The notes below the pieces were generated by a model. It was not told where the DNA came from. It saw nothing but the letters and a program-made list of their open reading frames with translations, and searched no databases. A stretch of 64,000 bases of DNA, taken from assembly GCF_000817735.3 (NCBI RefSeq), contig NZ_JTJC03000004.1, positions 434,001 through 498,000 of the forward strand. Direction: 5' to 3'. This stretch comes from Scytonema millei VB511283. Lineage in GTDB: Bacteria; Cyanobacteriota; Cyanobacteriia; Cyanobacteriales; Chroococcidiopsidaceae. The position numbers and the translations under genes are program-made. Of the stretch, positions 52,562 to 62,781 are shown one piece after another (within the stretch, counting starts at the first letter, position 1; every line of letters starts with the position of its first letter).

Positions 52562-54196
52562 CTAAATCGACCTAGCAAATAATGCAGACAAGGAAACTGC
52601 CTGAGCTGTTGGCATTTGCCCGTAAGAGAAAACACAAGGAATAGAGGGTAGCATAGGCAGCAACTGCTGGAGGACATATGGACTACCGTAAACTACCAGT
52701 GCTTGAAGATTACCTGAAGCTAATAATTTCTTAACCCATACCTGTCCTACTTGCGCGATTCCAGCACTTCCGCGAAAAGGATTGCCGCGAATGAACATCT
52801 GGAGTAGAGTTGGGCAATCGTCATCAGTCTCAAAAACAACAGGGGTATGGCGATCGCAAAGTTGTGTTGTATAGCCGCGTAGAGTAGGGAGAGCGATCGC
52901 AGGTGCTTTACGGTGTAAGAAATCGCATCCAAGCAATTCATCAACCACAATCAAATTCCTCAAATTTTTTGACTCTGAGGCAGATGCTGCTGTCATCACT
53001 GGCATCAAAGGCAAGTTTCCCCGTACGACCTGGGAAGCACCTAAAATCTCATTCACGACCGCAAAAGCTTCCGGTTTAGCCAATTCTAGTAAGGGAGCAG
53101 GGAAATTTTGATTTCTTCCTTGTCCTTCTTGTCTCCTTGTCCCTTCGTTCTCTATCTCGCCGCTAACCCGCAATTTAGCCTTCCAGATCCGCTCTACAGA
53201 AGCGCAAATTCGCTCTTTAGAGATGCGTCCGGTTTCAACAGCAGTACAGACAGCTTGAATTGCGCCTTCAGGATCGACTGGCATCAGTAAAATATCTGCT
53301 CCGGCTTCCACTGCGAGTACGGGTGCTTCGTTGGCTCCATAGCGATTGGCGATCGCTCCCATAACTAAGGCATCGGTAACAATTAAACCCTCAAAACCCA
53401 TGTTCTGACGTAGCTGTTGTGTCAAAATATGCGATGAGAGGGTAGCTGGATGTTCCGTATCCCAACTGGGTATGAGTAAATGGGCGCTCATCACCGCATC
53501 TACCCCAGCCGCGATCGCCGCTTGGAAAGGTGGTAGTTCGATTTCTGCCAATCTTGCCGGAGAATGAGGAATGACTGGTAAATCTAAATGAGAATCAGCA
53601 GCCGTGTCCCCATGCCCAGGAAAATGCTTAGCTGCGGTGAGTACGGGATAAGATTTTGCCCCTTGAATATAGGCACTAGCTAGCTGGCTGACTATCGCTG
53701 GATTGTCGCCAAAGGAACGGACGTTAATCACAGGATTGTCAGGGTTGTTGTTGACATCTACTACAGGAGCAAGCACCCAGTTAATTCCAACCGCTAAGGC
53801 TTCTTGAGCGGTAATTGCTCCCATTCGAGCTGCATATGTTTGGGCGAGACTGAGGTTGTGGGATGCGATCGCCCCTATTGCCATTGGTGGAGGAAACCAA
53901 GTCGCACCAGCAAAACGCTGTCCCACCCCTTCCTCAATATCTGCGGCAATCAATAACGGAATTTTTGCCCAGGATTGCAATTGTTGCGTTTTTAAAGCGA
54001 TTTCTGCCGCACTTCCACCCAGTAGGATCGCACCACCTACACCTAGTTCTACCAACCGCTTGAGCTTGTCAGTAGTTGGTTCCCAGCTGGGATAGAGAAT
54101 CTGGTGGTCGAACAAGTAGCCGGAAGCTCTGATCGCGAGCATCTGAGCCACTAGTTCTGTCAAGGAAAGAGTATCGAGATTAGGTAGCGATCGCAT
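52562..54196 (-). CDS. Glycoside hydrolase family 3, beta-N-acetylhexosaminidase-like
   Basis: 544 residues. GH3 barrel: LLIAADIEEGVGQRF, KHFPGHGDTAADSHLDLP (the NagZ His/Asp catalytic loop) and GLIVTDALVMGAI with the nucleophile Asp. NagZ trims muropeptide GlcNAc for cell-wall recycling. After residue ~345 comes a short low-complexity insert (EGTRRQEGQGRNQNF) made of repeat DNA, then a C-terminal ~170-residue domain found in cyanobacterial homologues. No signal peptide, consistent with a cytosolic enzyme. Confidence 0.88.
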   Translation of the reverse strand: MRSLPNLDTLSLTELVAQMLAIRASGYLFDHQILYPSWEPTTDKLKRLVELGVGGAILLGGSAAEIALKTQQLQSWAKIPLLIAADIEEGVGQRFAGATWFPPPMAIGAIASHNLSLAQTYAARMGAITAQEALAVGINWVLAPVVDVNNNPDNPVINVRSFGDNPAIVSQLASAYIQGAKSYPVLTAAKHFPGHGDTAADSHLDLPVIPHSPARLAEIELPPFQAAIAAGVDAVMSAHLLIPSWDTEHPATLSSHILTQQLRQNMGFEGLIVTDALVMGAIANRYGANEAPVLAVEAGADILLMPVDPEGAIQAVCTAVETGRISKERICASVERIWKAKLRVSGEIENEGTRRQEGQGRNQNFPAPLLELAKPEAFAVVNEILGASQVVRGNLPLMPVMTAASASESKNLRNLIVVDELLGCDFLHRKAPAIALPTLRGYTTQLCDRHTPVVFETDDDCPTLLQMFIRGNPFRGSAGIAQVGQVWVKKLLASGNLQALVVYGSPYVLQQLLPMLPSIPCVFSYGQMPTAQAVSLSALFARSI

Positions 54197-54236
54197 GAAC
54201 TTAGAGATTGAGTTGATGGTTGATTCTTAACTTTGA

Positions 54237-54277
54237 CGGCTCCCCACGAATAGAATTCGGGGGATTCCGAAGGGTAG
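54237..54277 (-). ncRNA. Right-end / probable omega-RNA (reRNA) scaffold region of tnpB
   Basis: TnpB nucleases use an RNA from the 3' end of their gene plus the right end as guide scaffold. The 41 bases after the tnpB stop hold the CGAAT/ATTCG hairpin and end at the element boundary; the RNA would also include the last ~100-150 bases of tnpB and read into 54232 and lower as guide. Position inferred from the family. Confidence 0.45.
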
Positions 54278-55690
54278 TTACCCACTCTTCCTCCACTCAA
54301 AAATAGACAATTGCTCGTATTTTTGAGGGTTCCTGGACTCAGCAACCAACGTCGCTGATTTCCCCTGTCTTGCAACAGGCTTCTCAGGCGTAACTTTCTG
54401 GGGGACTCCCAGTAGTGGCAGCGATATGCCAAGTTCTTTCAATCCGCGTTGCCGGATTACGACAGCGGCATCAATATCTGCATCGGCTATATGACCGCAA
54501 GACTCGCACAAAAACTTCTCTTGGTCGCGGTTTGTGGGGCTTTTGTAGCCGCAGCAACTACATTCCTGACTGGTGTGCCTGGGATGAATCGAATGAATCA
54601 AAACACCTGACTTCGCAGCCACGACAATTGTTTTTTGTTTCAACTCACCCCAAGCCGCATCTCCGATAACTCGATTCAAACCTCGCTTCGCAGCCTGACC
54701 GTTATGTAGGTAGCGTCCGGTTTCGGGATCTACCTTGGGCTTGCAGCGTGCCATCATTCGCTTGATATTGAGATCCTCGAAGATGATGAGATCGGTGGTA
54801 CGGGTTAGTTTGTGTGCTACTTTCCACTGATAATCCGTGCGTCGCCGCTCTATTTTTTGTTCAAGACAAGCTAGTTTTTTATATGCTTTACGACGGTTCT
54901 TAGACCCTTTTCTCTTGCGAGATGCGCGTCTATGTAATATTCGCCGTCGCCTTGAGCTAGATTTCAGGAAGCCTGGGTTGGGAATAATTTCGCCCGTGTC
55001 GATAGAAGCTAGTTTGGCTATACCAACATCCACACCAATTGCACTTTTTACAGCTAGTGGTGTTGGGGTGGTTGGGACAGAATTATCCTGCAATCGAACG
55101 CTAATATACCAGCCATCAGCCTTAGAGCGGACTGTTACAGTCTTGACGGTAAAGCCGTCTGGAAACGGGCGGGACTGGAAAAACCGACACCAACCAATCC
55201 CAGGCAGACGAACGCGATTACCTTGAAAGCGCACGTCTCCAGGAGGATAGCTAAACGAGCGAAATTTACTTCGTCGCTTGGGTTTGGGGTAGCCCGCCTC
55301 TCCTCGAAAGAACCGTTGAAAGGCATCGTCTACCCGCCGCAGCATTTGCTGGAGAACGTGGTGCTGAATCTGCCCGTACCAGGGGCGCTCTCGCTTAAGG
55401 TTGGGTAAATCGGCATCTTGTTGTGCCAACGCGCTTCGCTTCTTGCCCGATGCTGTCCAAGGAGAGCCGTATAGTGCATTTTTCGAGACAGAGCAAGTTA
55501 GAGGACAGCACTCAGATGAAGTTGCTAGATCGCAGTAATTGCCTAGCACCGGACTTTTGGCTTGCTCATACGCTTGGGCTCTTTCACGAATCCGAAAGTT
55601 GTATTGCAGTCTTAACATCTCTACGTGCTTCTCCATCACAGCCGATTGACTGGGAGACGGGTTGAGCTTGTAGATATATCCGACTAACAT
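54278..55690 (-). CDS. tnpB: TnpB RNA-guided endonuclease of IS605
   Basis: 470 residues. N-terminal helix-turn-helix (YIYKLNPSPSQSAVMEKHVE), wedge domain, RuvC residues Asp221 (GVDVGIAK), Glu305 (FEDLNIK) and Asp405 (IADADIDAAV), and zinc ribbon C377-x2-C380/C395-x2-C398. All catalytic residues are present, so probably active. Slightly long (usual ~400) because of an insert around residues 45-95 (SSECCPLTCSVSKNA...) and a C-terminal tail (~445-470). Confidence 0.92.
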   Translation of the reverse strand: MLVGYIYKLNPSPSQSAVMEKHVEMLRLQYNFRIRERAQAYEQAKSPVLGNYCDLATSSECCPLTCSVSKNALYGSPWTASGKKRSALAQQDADLPNLKRERPWYGQIQHHVLQQMLRRVDDAFQRFFRGEAGYPKPKRRSKFRSFSYPPGDVRFQGNRVRLPGIGWCRFFQSRPFPDGFTVKTVTVRSKADGWYISVRLQDNSVPTTPTPLAVKSAIGVDVGIAKLASIDTGEIIPNPGFLKSSSRRRRILHRRASRKRKGSKNRRKAYKKLACLEQKIERRRTDYQWKVAHKLTRTTDLIIFEDLNIKRMMARCKPKVDPETGRYLHNGQAAKRGLNRVIGDAAWGELKQKTIVVAAKSGVLIHSIHPRHTSQECSCCGYKSPTNRDQEKFLCESCGHIADADIDAAVVIRQRGLKELGISLPLLGVPQKVTPEKPVARQGKSATLVAESRNPQKYEQLSIFEWRKSG

Positions 55691-55752
55691 AGTTACTATA
55701 CACTTAAGCTAAAGTTAGTATACAGCTATGACTTAAATAACACAAATAAAAA

Positions 55753-56151
55753 TTGAAACATCAATTCAAATCCAACAAAAACGTTGTCTACTCCTGTAAG
55801 TACCACATCGTCTGGTGTCCCAAATACAGACGCTCAGTACTCAAGTCGGGTGTGGATATTCGACTCAAAGAAATCTTGCAACAGATAGCCCAAGAAATTC
55901 AAGTAGATATTTTAGAGATGGAGATTATGCCCGACCACGTACACTTGCTAGTCGAGGTAGACCCGCAGTTCGGGGTACACAAAGCGATTAAACGTTTTAA
56001 GGGCGCATCGTCTCGTTATTTAAGACAAGAGTTTCCACACTTGAAAAGCAGACTTCCTACTCTTTGGAGTAACTCGTACTTTATCTCTACTGTTGGTGGA
56101 GCGCCTTTAGAAGTAATTAAGCAGTATATTCAGTTTCAGAAAGAAGTTTGA
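55753..56151 (+). CDS. tnpA: IS200-type Y1 HUH transposase TnpA
   Basis: 132 residues from TTG 55753. HUH motif in MPDHVHLLVEV, catalytic Tyr in VIKQYIQFQ, KYRRSVLKSG and SRYLRQEFP. Complete for the family (~130-140). Rare TTG start limits expression, as usual for this family. Divergent from tnpB by 62 bp. Confidence 0.92.
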   Translation: MKHQFKSNKNVVYSCKYHIVWCPKYRRSVLKSGVDIRLKEILQQIAQEIQVDILEMEIMPDHVHLLVEVDPQFGVHKAIKRFKGASSRYLRQEFPHLKSRLPTLWSNSYFISTVGGAPLEVIKQYIQFQKEV

Positions 56152-56276
56152 CGGCGATTAAAATCGCCTGCGCCCTTATCCCCATAGCTAGAAGACTAGG
56201 GGCTTGCGGGCGCGTCTTTCCGGTCAACTGTCAACCGTCAACTGTCAACCACCAACCACCAACTACCAACTATCTG

Positions 56277-56759
56277 TCACCGCCAAGTTGGGGTTGGGGT
56301 AACTGTACCATTAGGCATAATTGTCGCTCTATATCTTGCCCCTCGTGAATTGACTAAATCCATAATTGCACCTCTGAGGTTAGCACCTTCTAGGTTAGCA
56401 GCCATTAAACCAGCACCAGTCAAGTTGGAGTTGACCAGAAGAGCAGATTTGAGGTTTGCACCGATCAGTAATGTCTCAACTAAATTAGCACTTGAAATAT
56501 TTGCTGTTTCTAAATTTGCATCGCTTAAATCTGCACCTGCCAAAATCGAACGAGATAAGTTAGCACCTTGAAGATTGGCATTACGCAAATTGGCTCTGCT
56601 GAGGTTTAAGTTATTCAGGGGTGCGTTACTTAAGTCACATCGAGGGCAAGCATTTGTACGTTTTAATTGTGCTAGGTCTTGGGGATTATAAGCCCGAGCT
56701 GAAGCCATGAAACAAAGAGGAGCTAGCAAAGCAACGGTAGCAAGAATCGAAATTTTCAT
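56277..56759 (-). CDS. Secreted pentapeptide-repeat protein
   Basis: 160 residues. Signal peptide ILATVALLAPLCFMASARA, then a CPRCDLSNAPL opening and about 20 A(D/N)LxxANLxxA pentapeptides forming a right-handed beta-helix. The first Cys pair (CPRC) could be a redox or cap element. Periplasmic or lumenal; function unknown. Confidence 0.87.
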   Translation of the reverse strand: MKISILATVALLAPLCFMASARAYNPQDLAQLKRTNACPRCDLSNAPLNNLNLSRANLRNANLQGANLSRSILAGADLSDANLETANISSANLVETLLIGANLKSALLVNSNLTGAGLMAANLEGANLRGAIMDLVNSRGARYRATIMPNGTVTPTPTWR

Positions 56760-56933
56760 TGTCTAGATAACTTAATAATCATGTGTTGATGTTTTTTGGC
56801 TACTGGAGCCAGGCATAACAATTCGCGCTCCCGACTCAAAATCAGAGCGCCTCAAATAGTTCGGTTTAACAGAGCTGCCCAGCAGCAAGACTCTAATTAT
56901 AAGATTCCCAAATCTGCTCCTTTGTTTCTCTTT

Positions 56934-57515
56934 TTAACCGTAGTAACTCGGTTCGTTACCAGGTTTCCACTTAATATTGCATCCGACACTAGGTTTTTGA
57001 TCGGTTGGCACGGGACGCGAGGCAAGAACTGCATCAATAGCAGCTCGCAAATCTGCACCCGTTACAGGCTTACCATTACTAGGACGGCTATCATCTAACT
57101 GTCCGCGATAAACTAATTTTTGTTCCGCATCGAACAAAAAGAAATCTGGAGTGCAAGCAGCGGTATAAGCCTTAGCTATTTCCTGGCTCGCGTCATAGCA
57201 TACGGGGAATGGCAAATCTAATTCCACTGCCATTGCTTTGAGCTTTTCTGGAGCATCATCGGGGTAGTTGTGAATATCATTGGCACTGATAGCAACCATC
57301 CCTACATTTTGATCCTTGTAATCTTTACCGAGTTGCGCTATCTCCGTTTTAACGTGTTTGACAAAAGGGCAATGCTGACAGATAAACATCACTAGCAAAG
57401 CCTGTTTGCCAGCAAATGTAGATAAAGAGATCGTGTCACCAGAAACAACATCTGGAAGTTGAAAATCTGGGGCAAGAGTCCCCAGGGGCAACATAGTAGA
57501 AGTTGTTAAAGCCAT
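56934..57515 (-). CDS. Thioredoxin-like redoxin (AhpC/TSA type)
   Basis: 193 residues. LPDVVSGDTISLSTFAGKQA, then MFICQHCPFVKHVKTEIAQL with active CxxC, and PDFFLFDAEQKLVYRGQLDD. A PRX-like/TlpA-like family protein common in cyanobacteria; likely thiol peroxidase or disulfide reductase. Confidence 0.9.
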   Translation of the reverse strand: MALTTSTMLPLGTLAPDFQLPDVVSGDTISLSTFAGKQALLVMFICQHCPFVKHVKTEIAQLGKDYKDQNVGMVAISANDIHNYPDDAPEKLKAMAVELDLPFPVCYDASQEIAKAYTAACTPDFFLFDAEQKLVYRGQLDDSRPSNGKPVTGADLRAAIDAVLASRPVPTDQKPSVGCNIKWKPGNEPSYYG

Positions 57516-57860
57516 AACTAAGAACTCATAAGTTAAAATTCTCTATTACTCATTTTCTGGATGATAACCAATCGCTGTTAAAGTACAGGGGTTGTAAAGT
57601 ACAGTAGTTTTCAAAGAGAGCGCTCAAATTAGCTCGCACTTAAGTCTCTAGATTTAAAATCTTACAGTAAAAGATATTACAAGATTTAGTGTTGTCTCAC
57701 ATCTTGCACTCCTGCCCTCAAAATAGAATTCTGAGGCTATACAAACAAAGTCCGCCTGCGCGGACTCATGATACGGAGATCCGAAACCCGCGCACCATCT
57801 GAGTTTTGTCTGTGTAGTTCCGCGACTTGCAGTTGCCTGGTACTTTAGATGTGGCTACTT
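57516..57860. other. Gap with an AGTCCGC hairpin
   Basis: 345 bp. It contains the perfect 7-bp hairpin AGTCCGC-CTGC-GCGGACT at 57749-57766, a common cyanobacterial repeat that could terminate the SLH gene, which ends nearby at 57861. No gene seen. Confidence 0.6.
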
Positions 57861-59321
57861 TTATGGTGAAGCTGTTGGTTGCGGCTGGGGTTGATTTGGC
57901 GGCTGTTGATTTGGCGGCTGTTGGTTGTTTTGCGGTTGCTGTTGCGCTTTCAGGGCTTCTTGAGCCGTCATCCCCTCACCACCATTACCAAAAAACCAAA
58001 TCGCTGATGCAGCTTCGGCGCGGGTGACAGGTTTTTTCGGCTGTAACAGTGTGGTATATCCGAAAACCCTGCGAATATTCGACTGCTCTCCGTTTTGAAA
58101 ATCTGCTATGACTGCACGTAAAGCTTTGGGGTCGATCCGCGCTGCATCTTGAAATCCCCATGACTCTTTTACAGCCTCTAAGGAGGCGTTAGGCAAGGCT
58201 TGGCGGGTATCGAGAGGAACTTTCCAAAGAATCAACTGTTCCCGCGTTAACGGGGCATCAGGACGGAATAAAACCGCCGTTCCGTCTCCCGATAAGGAAC
58301 TGGGAATTAACCCCGCTTCCGCGAGTCCCTGGATAACGGAGAAATCAGGATCGTTTCGCGGTACGTCTCGAAATGCTGGTTGAGCTGCCGATGATGCGGC
58401 TCGAATTTGTAGTGCTGGACGAGTGGCTTGAATGCGATTATTGGCTTCAAACAACCAACGAGCAAATTCCCTGCGGCTGACGATCTTGCTGGGATTGAAT
58501 TGCCGGACGGAATCGGCTTGGCTGCTTTTGGTGTTGGTTGGTTCGAGGGGCAGGACACCCAAAGCCGCCAGATCTGTAATATATTGTTGCAATTCTTGAG
58601 GGGCTTGGCTTAGGTCGTTGAAGTTTCGCTCGGCTGTGTCAGAAGTGACTGGGTTGCCTGTCTGTGTTTGAGCTGAGTTTTCCTCGCTGGCTTGGGGTGG
58701 TGTAGGAGTGGCGGCTGTAGCTGGAGCATTTCGCTGGTATTGAATGGTAAATTCCGTGCTAGCAGCAGGATCTATTCCAGGGTTCGGCTGGTTGGGTGTA
58801 GGAGTCGCATTCGGCGGAGGGGTAGATGTCGTTCTCGGCGCGATCGCTATTTTGACTAACAAGTCATTCTGCCGCGCCTCAATCGTAGTGTTGTTCGTTT
58901 CTCCCTCTGATGGTGGATTGACAACTTGCCAATTATTTTTCTGGAATTCTTGCTGATAAAAGCTTTGCACGGCGTTGATCGGCGCAGTAGTCACCCAACG
59001 GGTTTCGTTCGGCTGCTGCGGCTCGTTTGCTTGTGTCACAGCTACAAGCTGGGTATCGTAGCGGGAATCGTCAAAGGGAGGAATCTCTGAAGGGAAGTCA
59101 GATGGTAGCTGGGCGATCGCCCCATTCGGCTGATTTTGCCGATTTGAATCGGTGGTTTGTGTAGAAGTGCCAGAACTGCTAAACGGTCGATTGGTCTCCA
59201 ACTCAGGATCGGCAGCTAGAGTCCGCTCCAACTGCTGAGCGTTAGGACTGTTAGCGCAGGCAGTTACAGCAAGCAATAAGCAGGTTAAACTAGCTAATCG
59301 AGCGCTTTTTGAAAAAAACAC
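57861..59321 (-). CDS. SLH-domain lipoprotein
   Basis: 486 residues. Lipobox LLLAVTACA (Cys22). A ~80-residue domain (FYQQEFQKNNWQVVNPPSEG) follows, then a Pro/Thr/Asn-rich linker, then SLH-like repeats (QYITDLAALGVLPL, FRDVPRNDPDF, KPVTRAEAASAIWFFG) and a Pro/Gln-rich tail (QQPPNQQPPNQPQPQP). Outer-surface or envelope-anchored; role unknown. Confidence 0.87.
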   Translation of the reverse strand: MFFSKSARLASLTCLLLAVTACANSPNAQQLERTLAADPELETNRPFSSSGTSTQTTDSNRQNQPNGAIAQLPSDFPSEIPPFDDSRYDTQLVAVTQANEPQQPNETRWVTTAPINAVQSFYQQEFQKNNWQVVNPPSEGETNNTTIEARQNDLLVKIAIAPRTTSTPPPNATPTPNQPNPGIDPAASTEFTIQYQRNAPATAATPTPPQASEENSAQTQTGNPVTSDTAERNFNDLSQAPQELQQYITDLAALGVLPLEPTNTKSSQADSVRQFNPSKIVSRREFARWLFEANNRIQATRPALQIRAASSAAQPAFRDVPRNDPDFSVIQGLAEAGLIPSSLSGDGTAVLFRPDAPLTREQLILWKVPLDTRQALPNASLEAVKESWGFQDAARIDPKALRAVIADFQNGEQSNIRRVFGYTTLLQPKKPVTRAEAASAIWFFGNGGEGMTAQEALKAQQQPQNNQQPPNQQPPNQPQPQPTASP

Positions 59322-59524
59322 GGTTTTCAGTATATGTACTAGTTTTACGCTAGCGTAGGACTGCCCAATATCTGTAATTCTACGCTCCTTAACATCTTAG
59401 CTATATGCAAAAACTAAAATAGATATTAAATTTAAGAGGAGGCTGATTTATAATCCGCTATGGCTACTTCTTTCACCTCTCACTAAGCGTTACCTGTTAG
59501 TTGCCCGTGCTGAAACAAGATTGC

Positions 59525-60754
59525 ATGCAGGTTTCTTCTGAACAGCCGACCTCGACTGAAGCTAGGCTTCAATTACTGCTATTTGTAGATGAGCGTCCCA
59601 GTTCACGACAGCAAATACAGCAAATTCGTCGTTATCTCAAGCAGCTACAAGCTGAGTACCCGTTTGAATTACAGATTGTCAATGTCGGGGAACAGCCCTA
59701 TCTAGCGGAACACTTTAAACTGGTGGCTACACCCGCTTTGATCAAGATTTATCCAGAACCAAGACAAACTCTTGCCGGAAGTAACTTGATCGAGCAACTG
59801 AGTAACTGGTGGATGCGGTGGCAGCAATCAGCCGAGTCTCAGGCAAATTTGGTGGCAGAGTTAGCCGAAACCTCAACGAAACCGAAGGATTTAGAAAACT
59901 TAAACAACTCGGGCAACTCGGGCAATAGTTACGGGACTTCCAATGTTGCCGCGATTCGTTCTGTAGCTGATTCGGTAGAAGTAATTCGGCTTTCTGATGA
60001 AGTCTTTCGCCTCAAACGCGAGCAGGAAAGATTATTGGAGCAGCTTCAGTTTAAAGATCGCATTATTGCAATGGTAGCGCACGACCTGCGCAATCCTCTG
60101 ACCGCTGTGTCTATTGCTGTAGAAACTCTCGAATCTCAATTTCTATCGACTAAAAAGGGGAGTTTCTCTGCATCGCCTGCTTTATTAACCCAGTTGTTCA
60201 AACAAGCCCGCAGCCAAGCTAAGATTATCGATCGCATGATTGCGAGTTTGTTACAGGTAACGCGGGTTTCCAGCGCCGAACTACAAATTCAACCCCACAA
60301 GCTAGATTTAATCGAGTTATACCAAGATGTAGAAGCGCATATCCAAGACCGCGCTCGGAGTAAATCGCAATCTATCCAAACCGATCTTCCGAACGATTTA
60401 CCTGCGGTTTATGCCGACAGAGAAAGGGTAAGGCAAGTCTTGATCAACTTGCTTGACAATGCGATGAAGTATACTCCCGAAGGAGGCACGATCCGCATTT
60501 CTTGCTTGCACCGCACAACACAGAAGGTACAAGTCAGCGTTTGCGATACTGGACCTGGAATTCCTGAAGAAAATTACGATCGCATCTTTGAAGAACGGTT
60601 TCGCCTCAAGCGCGATGAAGCTAAAGATGGTTATGGTATCGGTTTAGCTTTATGTCAACGGATTATTAGAGCGCACTACGGACAAATTTGGGTAGACTCA
60701 GCCCCCAATGGAGGCAGTTGTTTCCATTTCACGCTGCCAGTTTATTCTTTGTAG
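59525..60754 (+). CDS. sasA: Circadian output histidine kinase SasA
   Basis: 409 residues from ATG 59525 (TTG 59501 and GTG 59507 also open, no clear site). Residues ~12-100 are the KaiB-like thioredoxin fold that binds KaiC ([40 protein letters not shown]). Then HisKA with His186 ([13 protein letters not shown]) and HATPase ([34 protein letters not shown]). It relays KaiC state to RpaA. A long Asn/Ser spacer (NNSGNSGNS) is repeat-like. Confidence 0.95.
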   Translation: MQVSSEQPTSTEARLQLLLFVDERPSSRQQIQQIRRYLKQLQAEYPFELQIVNVGEQPYLAEHFKLVATPALIKIYPEPRQTLAGSNLIEQLSNWWMRWQQSAESQANLVAELAETSTKPKDLENLNNSGNSGNSYGTSNVAAIRSVADSVEVIRLSDEVFRLKREQERLLEQLQFKDRIIAMVAHDLRNPLTAVSIAVETLESQFLSTKKGSFSASPALLTQLFKQARSQAKIIDRMIASLLQVTRVSSAELQIQPHKLDLIELYQDVEAHIQDRARSKSQSIQTDLPNDLPAVYADRERVRQVLINLLDNAMKYTPEGGTIRISCLHRTTQKVQVSVCDTGPGIPEENYDRIFEERFRLKRDEAKDGYGIGLALCQRIIRAHYGQIWVDSAPNGGSCFHFTLPVYSL

Positions 60755-60757
60755 TGA

Positions 60758-60785
60758 GTAGGGGCGCACACCTGTGCGCCCCTAC
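60758..60785. repeat. GTAGGGGCGCAC palindromic repeat between convergent genes
   Basis: GTAGGGGCGCACACCTGTGCGCCCCTAC fills the 34-bp gap between the sasA stop and the Nudix stop and would form a GC-rich hairpin on either strand; bidirectional terminator likely. Confidence 0.85.
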
Positions 60786-60788
60786 TCG

Positions 60789-61202
60789 TTATTTATAATC
60801 TTTTATTGCAGCAATAATCTGCACGTTAGCGGCTGGAAAATTGTACTGTTCTATTTCATCTAGAGTTACCCAACGGATCTCCGCACACTCGATTGGCTGA
60901 GGAACTCCACTCAAATAATGACAGTGGTGTACTGCTAGCGTGACGCGCAAGTGAGAGTAGTCATGTTCGATAGTGATGAGGCGATCGCCAACTTCAACTT
61001 CTACCCCTAACTCTTCCATCAGTTCGCGCTTGATGCATTCTTCTACCGTCTCTCCTGGCTCTAATTTCCCGCCGGGAAATTCCCACAATCCGCCCATTGC
61101 ACCTTCTGGACGACGGCGATCGATTAAAATTTGTTGTTGAGCGTTCCACAGAACGCCCACGCCGATAATTTTATGCGGAATTGAAATGGGTTTTGAAGTC
61201 AT
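60789..61202 (-). CDS. Nudix hydrolase, MutT type
   Basis: 137 residues with the Nudix box GGKLEPGETVEECIKRELME then ELGVEV. MutT-like sanitation of 8-oxo-dGTP is the usual role; the remaining sequence (WNAQQQILIDRRRPEG, RWVTLDEIEQYNFP) fits. 17 bp downstream of the DUF760 gene. Confidence 0.9.
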   Translation of the reverse strand: MTSKPISIPHKIIGVGVLWNAQQQILIDRRRPEGAMGGLWEFPGGKLEPGETVEECIKRELMEELGVEVEVGDRLITIEHDYSHLRVTLAVHHCHYLSGVPQPIECAEIRWVTLDEIEQYNFPAANVQIIAAIKDYK

Positions 61203-61218
61203 GGACGGTTTGTTCTAC

Positions 61219-61560
61219 TTATTCCTGTGTCCCGATGACTTCCGTTGCTTCTAGTGACTTTTCAAACATCATGCGTTGTTCGGCATTGCGTAAGAAATAA
61301 CCACTAATCATTGCTGAAGCGAGTAATCTACCCAAACTTTCGCGGTTAGTTGTAATCGTTATCCCAAAATTTTCTCCAGGTAAACTACCTAAGATACCGA
61401 TGATATTACGCTCGATCATCTGCAATACTTCAGTAGAGCTAGGCTTAGATAGCTGAGTAATAGCCTCTGGACTTAGCGACTGGACGTATTGCCATAAGGA
61501 ATCGCTGTCCTTTGATTCTCCTGGGAAAAACTCGGAAACTTCATGTGATGAATCGTTCAC
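61219..61560 (-). CDS. DUF760 family protein
   Basis: 113 residues: LWQYVQSLSPEAITQLSKPS, VLQMIERNIIGILGSLPGEN and LGRLLASAMISGYFLRNAEQ fit the cyanobacterial and plastid DUF760 family, function unknown. Probably co-transcribed with the Nudix gene. Confidence 0.87.
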   Translation of the reverse strand: MNDSSHEVSEFFPGESKDSDSLWQYVQSLSPEAITQLSKPSSTEVLQMIERNIIGILGSLPGENFGITITTNRESLGRLLASAMISGYFLRNAEQRMMFEKSLEATEVIGTQE

Positions 61561-61824
61561 TGATGACCTCCCTTACAGTTCGGTTGCCAAATTGTAACCG
61601 ATCAACTTGCTGTTAGTGTTGTTTACAATTTAGCCGACAAATAGCGTCTTTATGTAAATTTAATGTAACAGGTAGGCGCGGATATGGTAGGTGGCAAAAC
61701 CGAACTGAATTTGGAGGGTTGTTGCTCCACAATGGGGATTACAAGTAATTGGTAGTTGGTAGTTTTTTCTCCCTCAGCAACCTTGCGCTCCCTCAGCTCC
61801 CTCAGCTTTCTTTTCCCCTGCTCC

Positions 61825-62781
61825 CTAGCTAGCCAAATACTGGTCGAGGTCTGCTTTACGCTTGCGGAGCTTGGTGAGGGCTTCGCGCTCGATTTGGCGT
61901 ACCCGTTCGCGACTGATATTAAGGCGATCGCCAATCTTGGCTAACGTCATGGCTTGTCCGTCAGCTAAGCCAAAGCGTAATGATAAAACCTCCCGCTGCT
62001 GTGGAGTCAAATCCGCCATCAGCTTCTCAATATCGGTAGATAGGCAGGATTCCGTCACGAATTCTTCTGGGGAAAGACTCGTATCTTCTAATAGTTCGCC
62101 CAATTCTGTATCTTGGTTGTCTCCTACCCGCAAATCTAAGGATAGTGGTAGTCGCGCTCTTTCTAAATACTCGCGTACCTGTTTGGGCGTGAGTTCTAAC
62201 GCTGTAGCTAACTCCGCAATACTTGGGGCGCGTCCCAGGTTTTGTGAAAGTTGACGCTGTGCCTTTTTGATTTTGTTTAATTTTTCGGTAATGTGAATCG
62301 GTAGGCGAATGGTTCGTCCTTTTTCCGCGATCGCCCGTGTGATTGCTTGCCGAATCCACCAATAAGCATAAGTAGAAAATCTATAACCTTTAGTTGGGTC
62401 AAACTTCTCTACCCCCCGCTGCATCCCAATCGTCCCTTCTTGGATCAAATCCAATAAGTCTACGTTACGCTTGATGTACTTTTTAGCGACGGAGACGACT
62501 AGTCGCAGGTTAGCTTCTACCATTCTGCGCTTAGCAATTTCTCCTTCGGCGATCGCTGTAGATAAGGCTGTTTTATCTATCCGCGCTGCTTCACTCCACT
62601 CTTCTAAGGTTGGTTCGCGCCCCAGCTTTGCAACTAACTCTTCTTGGAGCGCGTACAGGATGCTGAGTCGCTGCACTTGCTTGCCATATACAATCTCCTG
62701 CTCGTGGGTCAGTAATGGAACACGACCAATCTCACGCAAGTAAGTACGTACAAGGTCAGTGGTTGTCTGAGCGGTTTTCAT
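61825..62781 (-). CDS. Group 2 sigma-70 family sigma factor (SigB/SigD type)
   Basis: 318 residues: [20 protein letters not shown] (1.2), [20 protein letters not shown] (2.3-2.4), [35 protein letters not shown] and [20 protein letters not shown] (4.2). No long N-terminal leader, unlike the 32-33 kb factor, which puts it in the short SigB/SigD class. ATG 62781. Its product would compete with the housekeeping factor under stress or light change. Confidence 0.93.
   Translation of the reverse strand: MKTAQTTTDLVRTYLREIGRVPLLTHEQEIVYGKQVQRLSILYALQEELVAKLGREPTLEEWSEAARIDKTALSTAIAEGEIAKRRMVEANLRLVVSVAKKYIKRNVDLLDLIQEGTIGMQRGVEKFDPTKGYRFSTYAYWWIRQAITRAIAEKGRTIRLPIHITEKLNKIKKAQRQLSQNLGRAPSIAELATALELTPKQVREYLERARLPLSLDLRVGDNQDTELGELLEDTSLSPEEFVTESCLSTDIEKLMADLTPQQREVLSLRFGLADGQAMTLAKIGDRLNISRERVRQIEREALTKLRKRKADLDQYLAS

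Larger units (their letters stand above)
54233..56215. mobile_element. IS605-type insertion sequence (IS200/IS605 family), complete
   Basis: Divergent tnpB (minus) and tnpA (plus). The tnpB-side end has the hairpin CCCCCGAAT-TCT-ATTCGTGGGG and closes at GCCGTCAA (minus strand, ~54233), matching TCAA-type cleavage. The tnpA-side end has hairpins GGCGATTTTAATCGCC and GCGCCC...GGGCGC with CCCC/GGGG inner stem (56150-56212). Exact outer boundary on the tnpA side is approximate. Confidence 0.8.

Noticed and set aside
57749-57766. Regulatory RNA at the AGTCCGC hairpin
   Set aside because: Matches a common interspersed repeat type; no other RNA structure seen.
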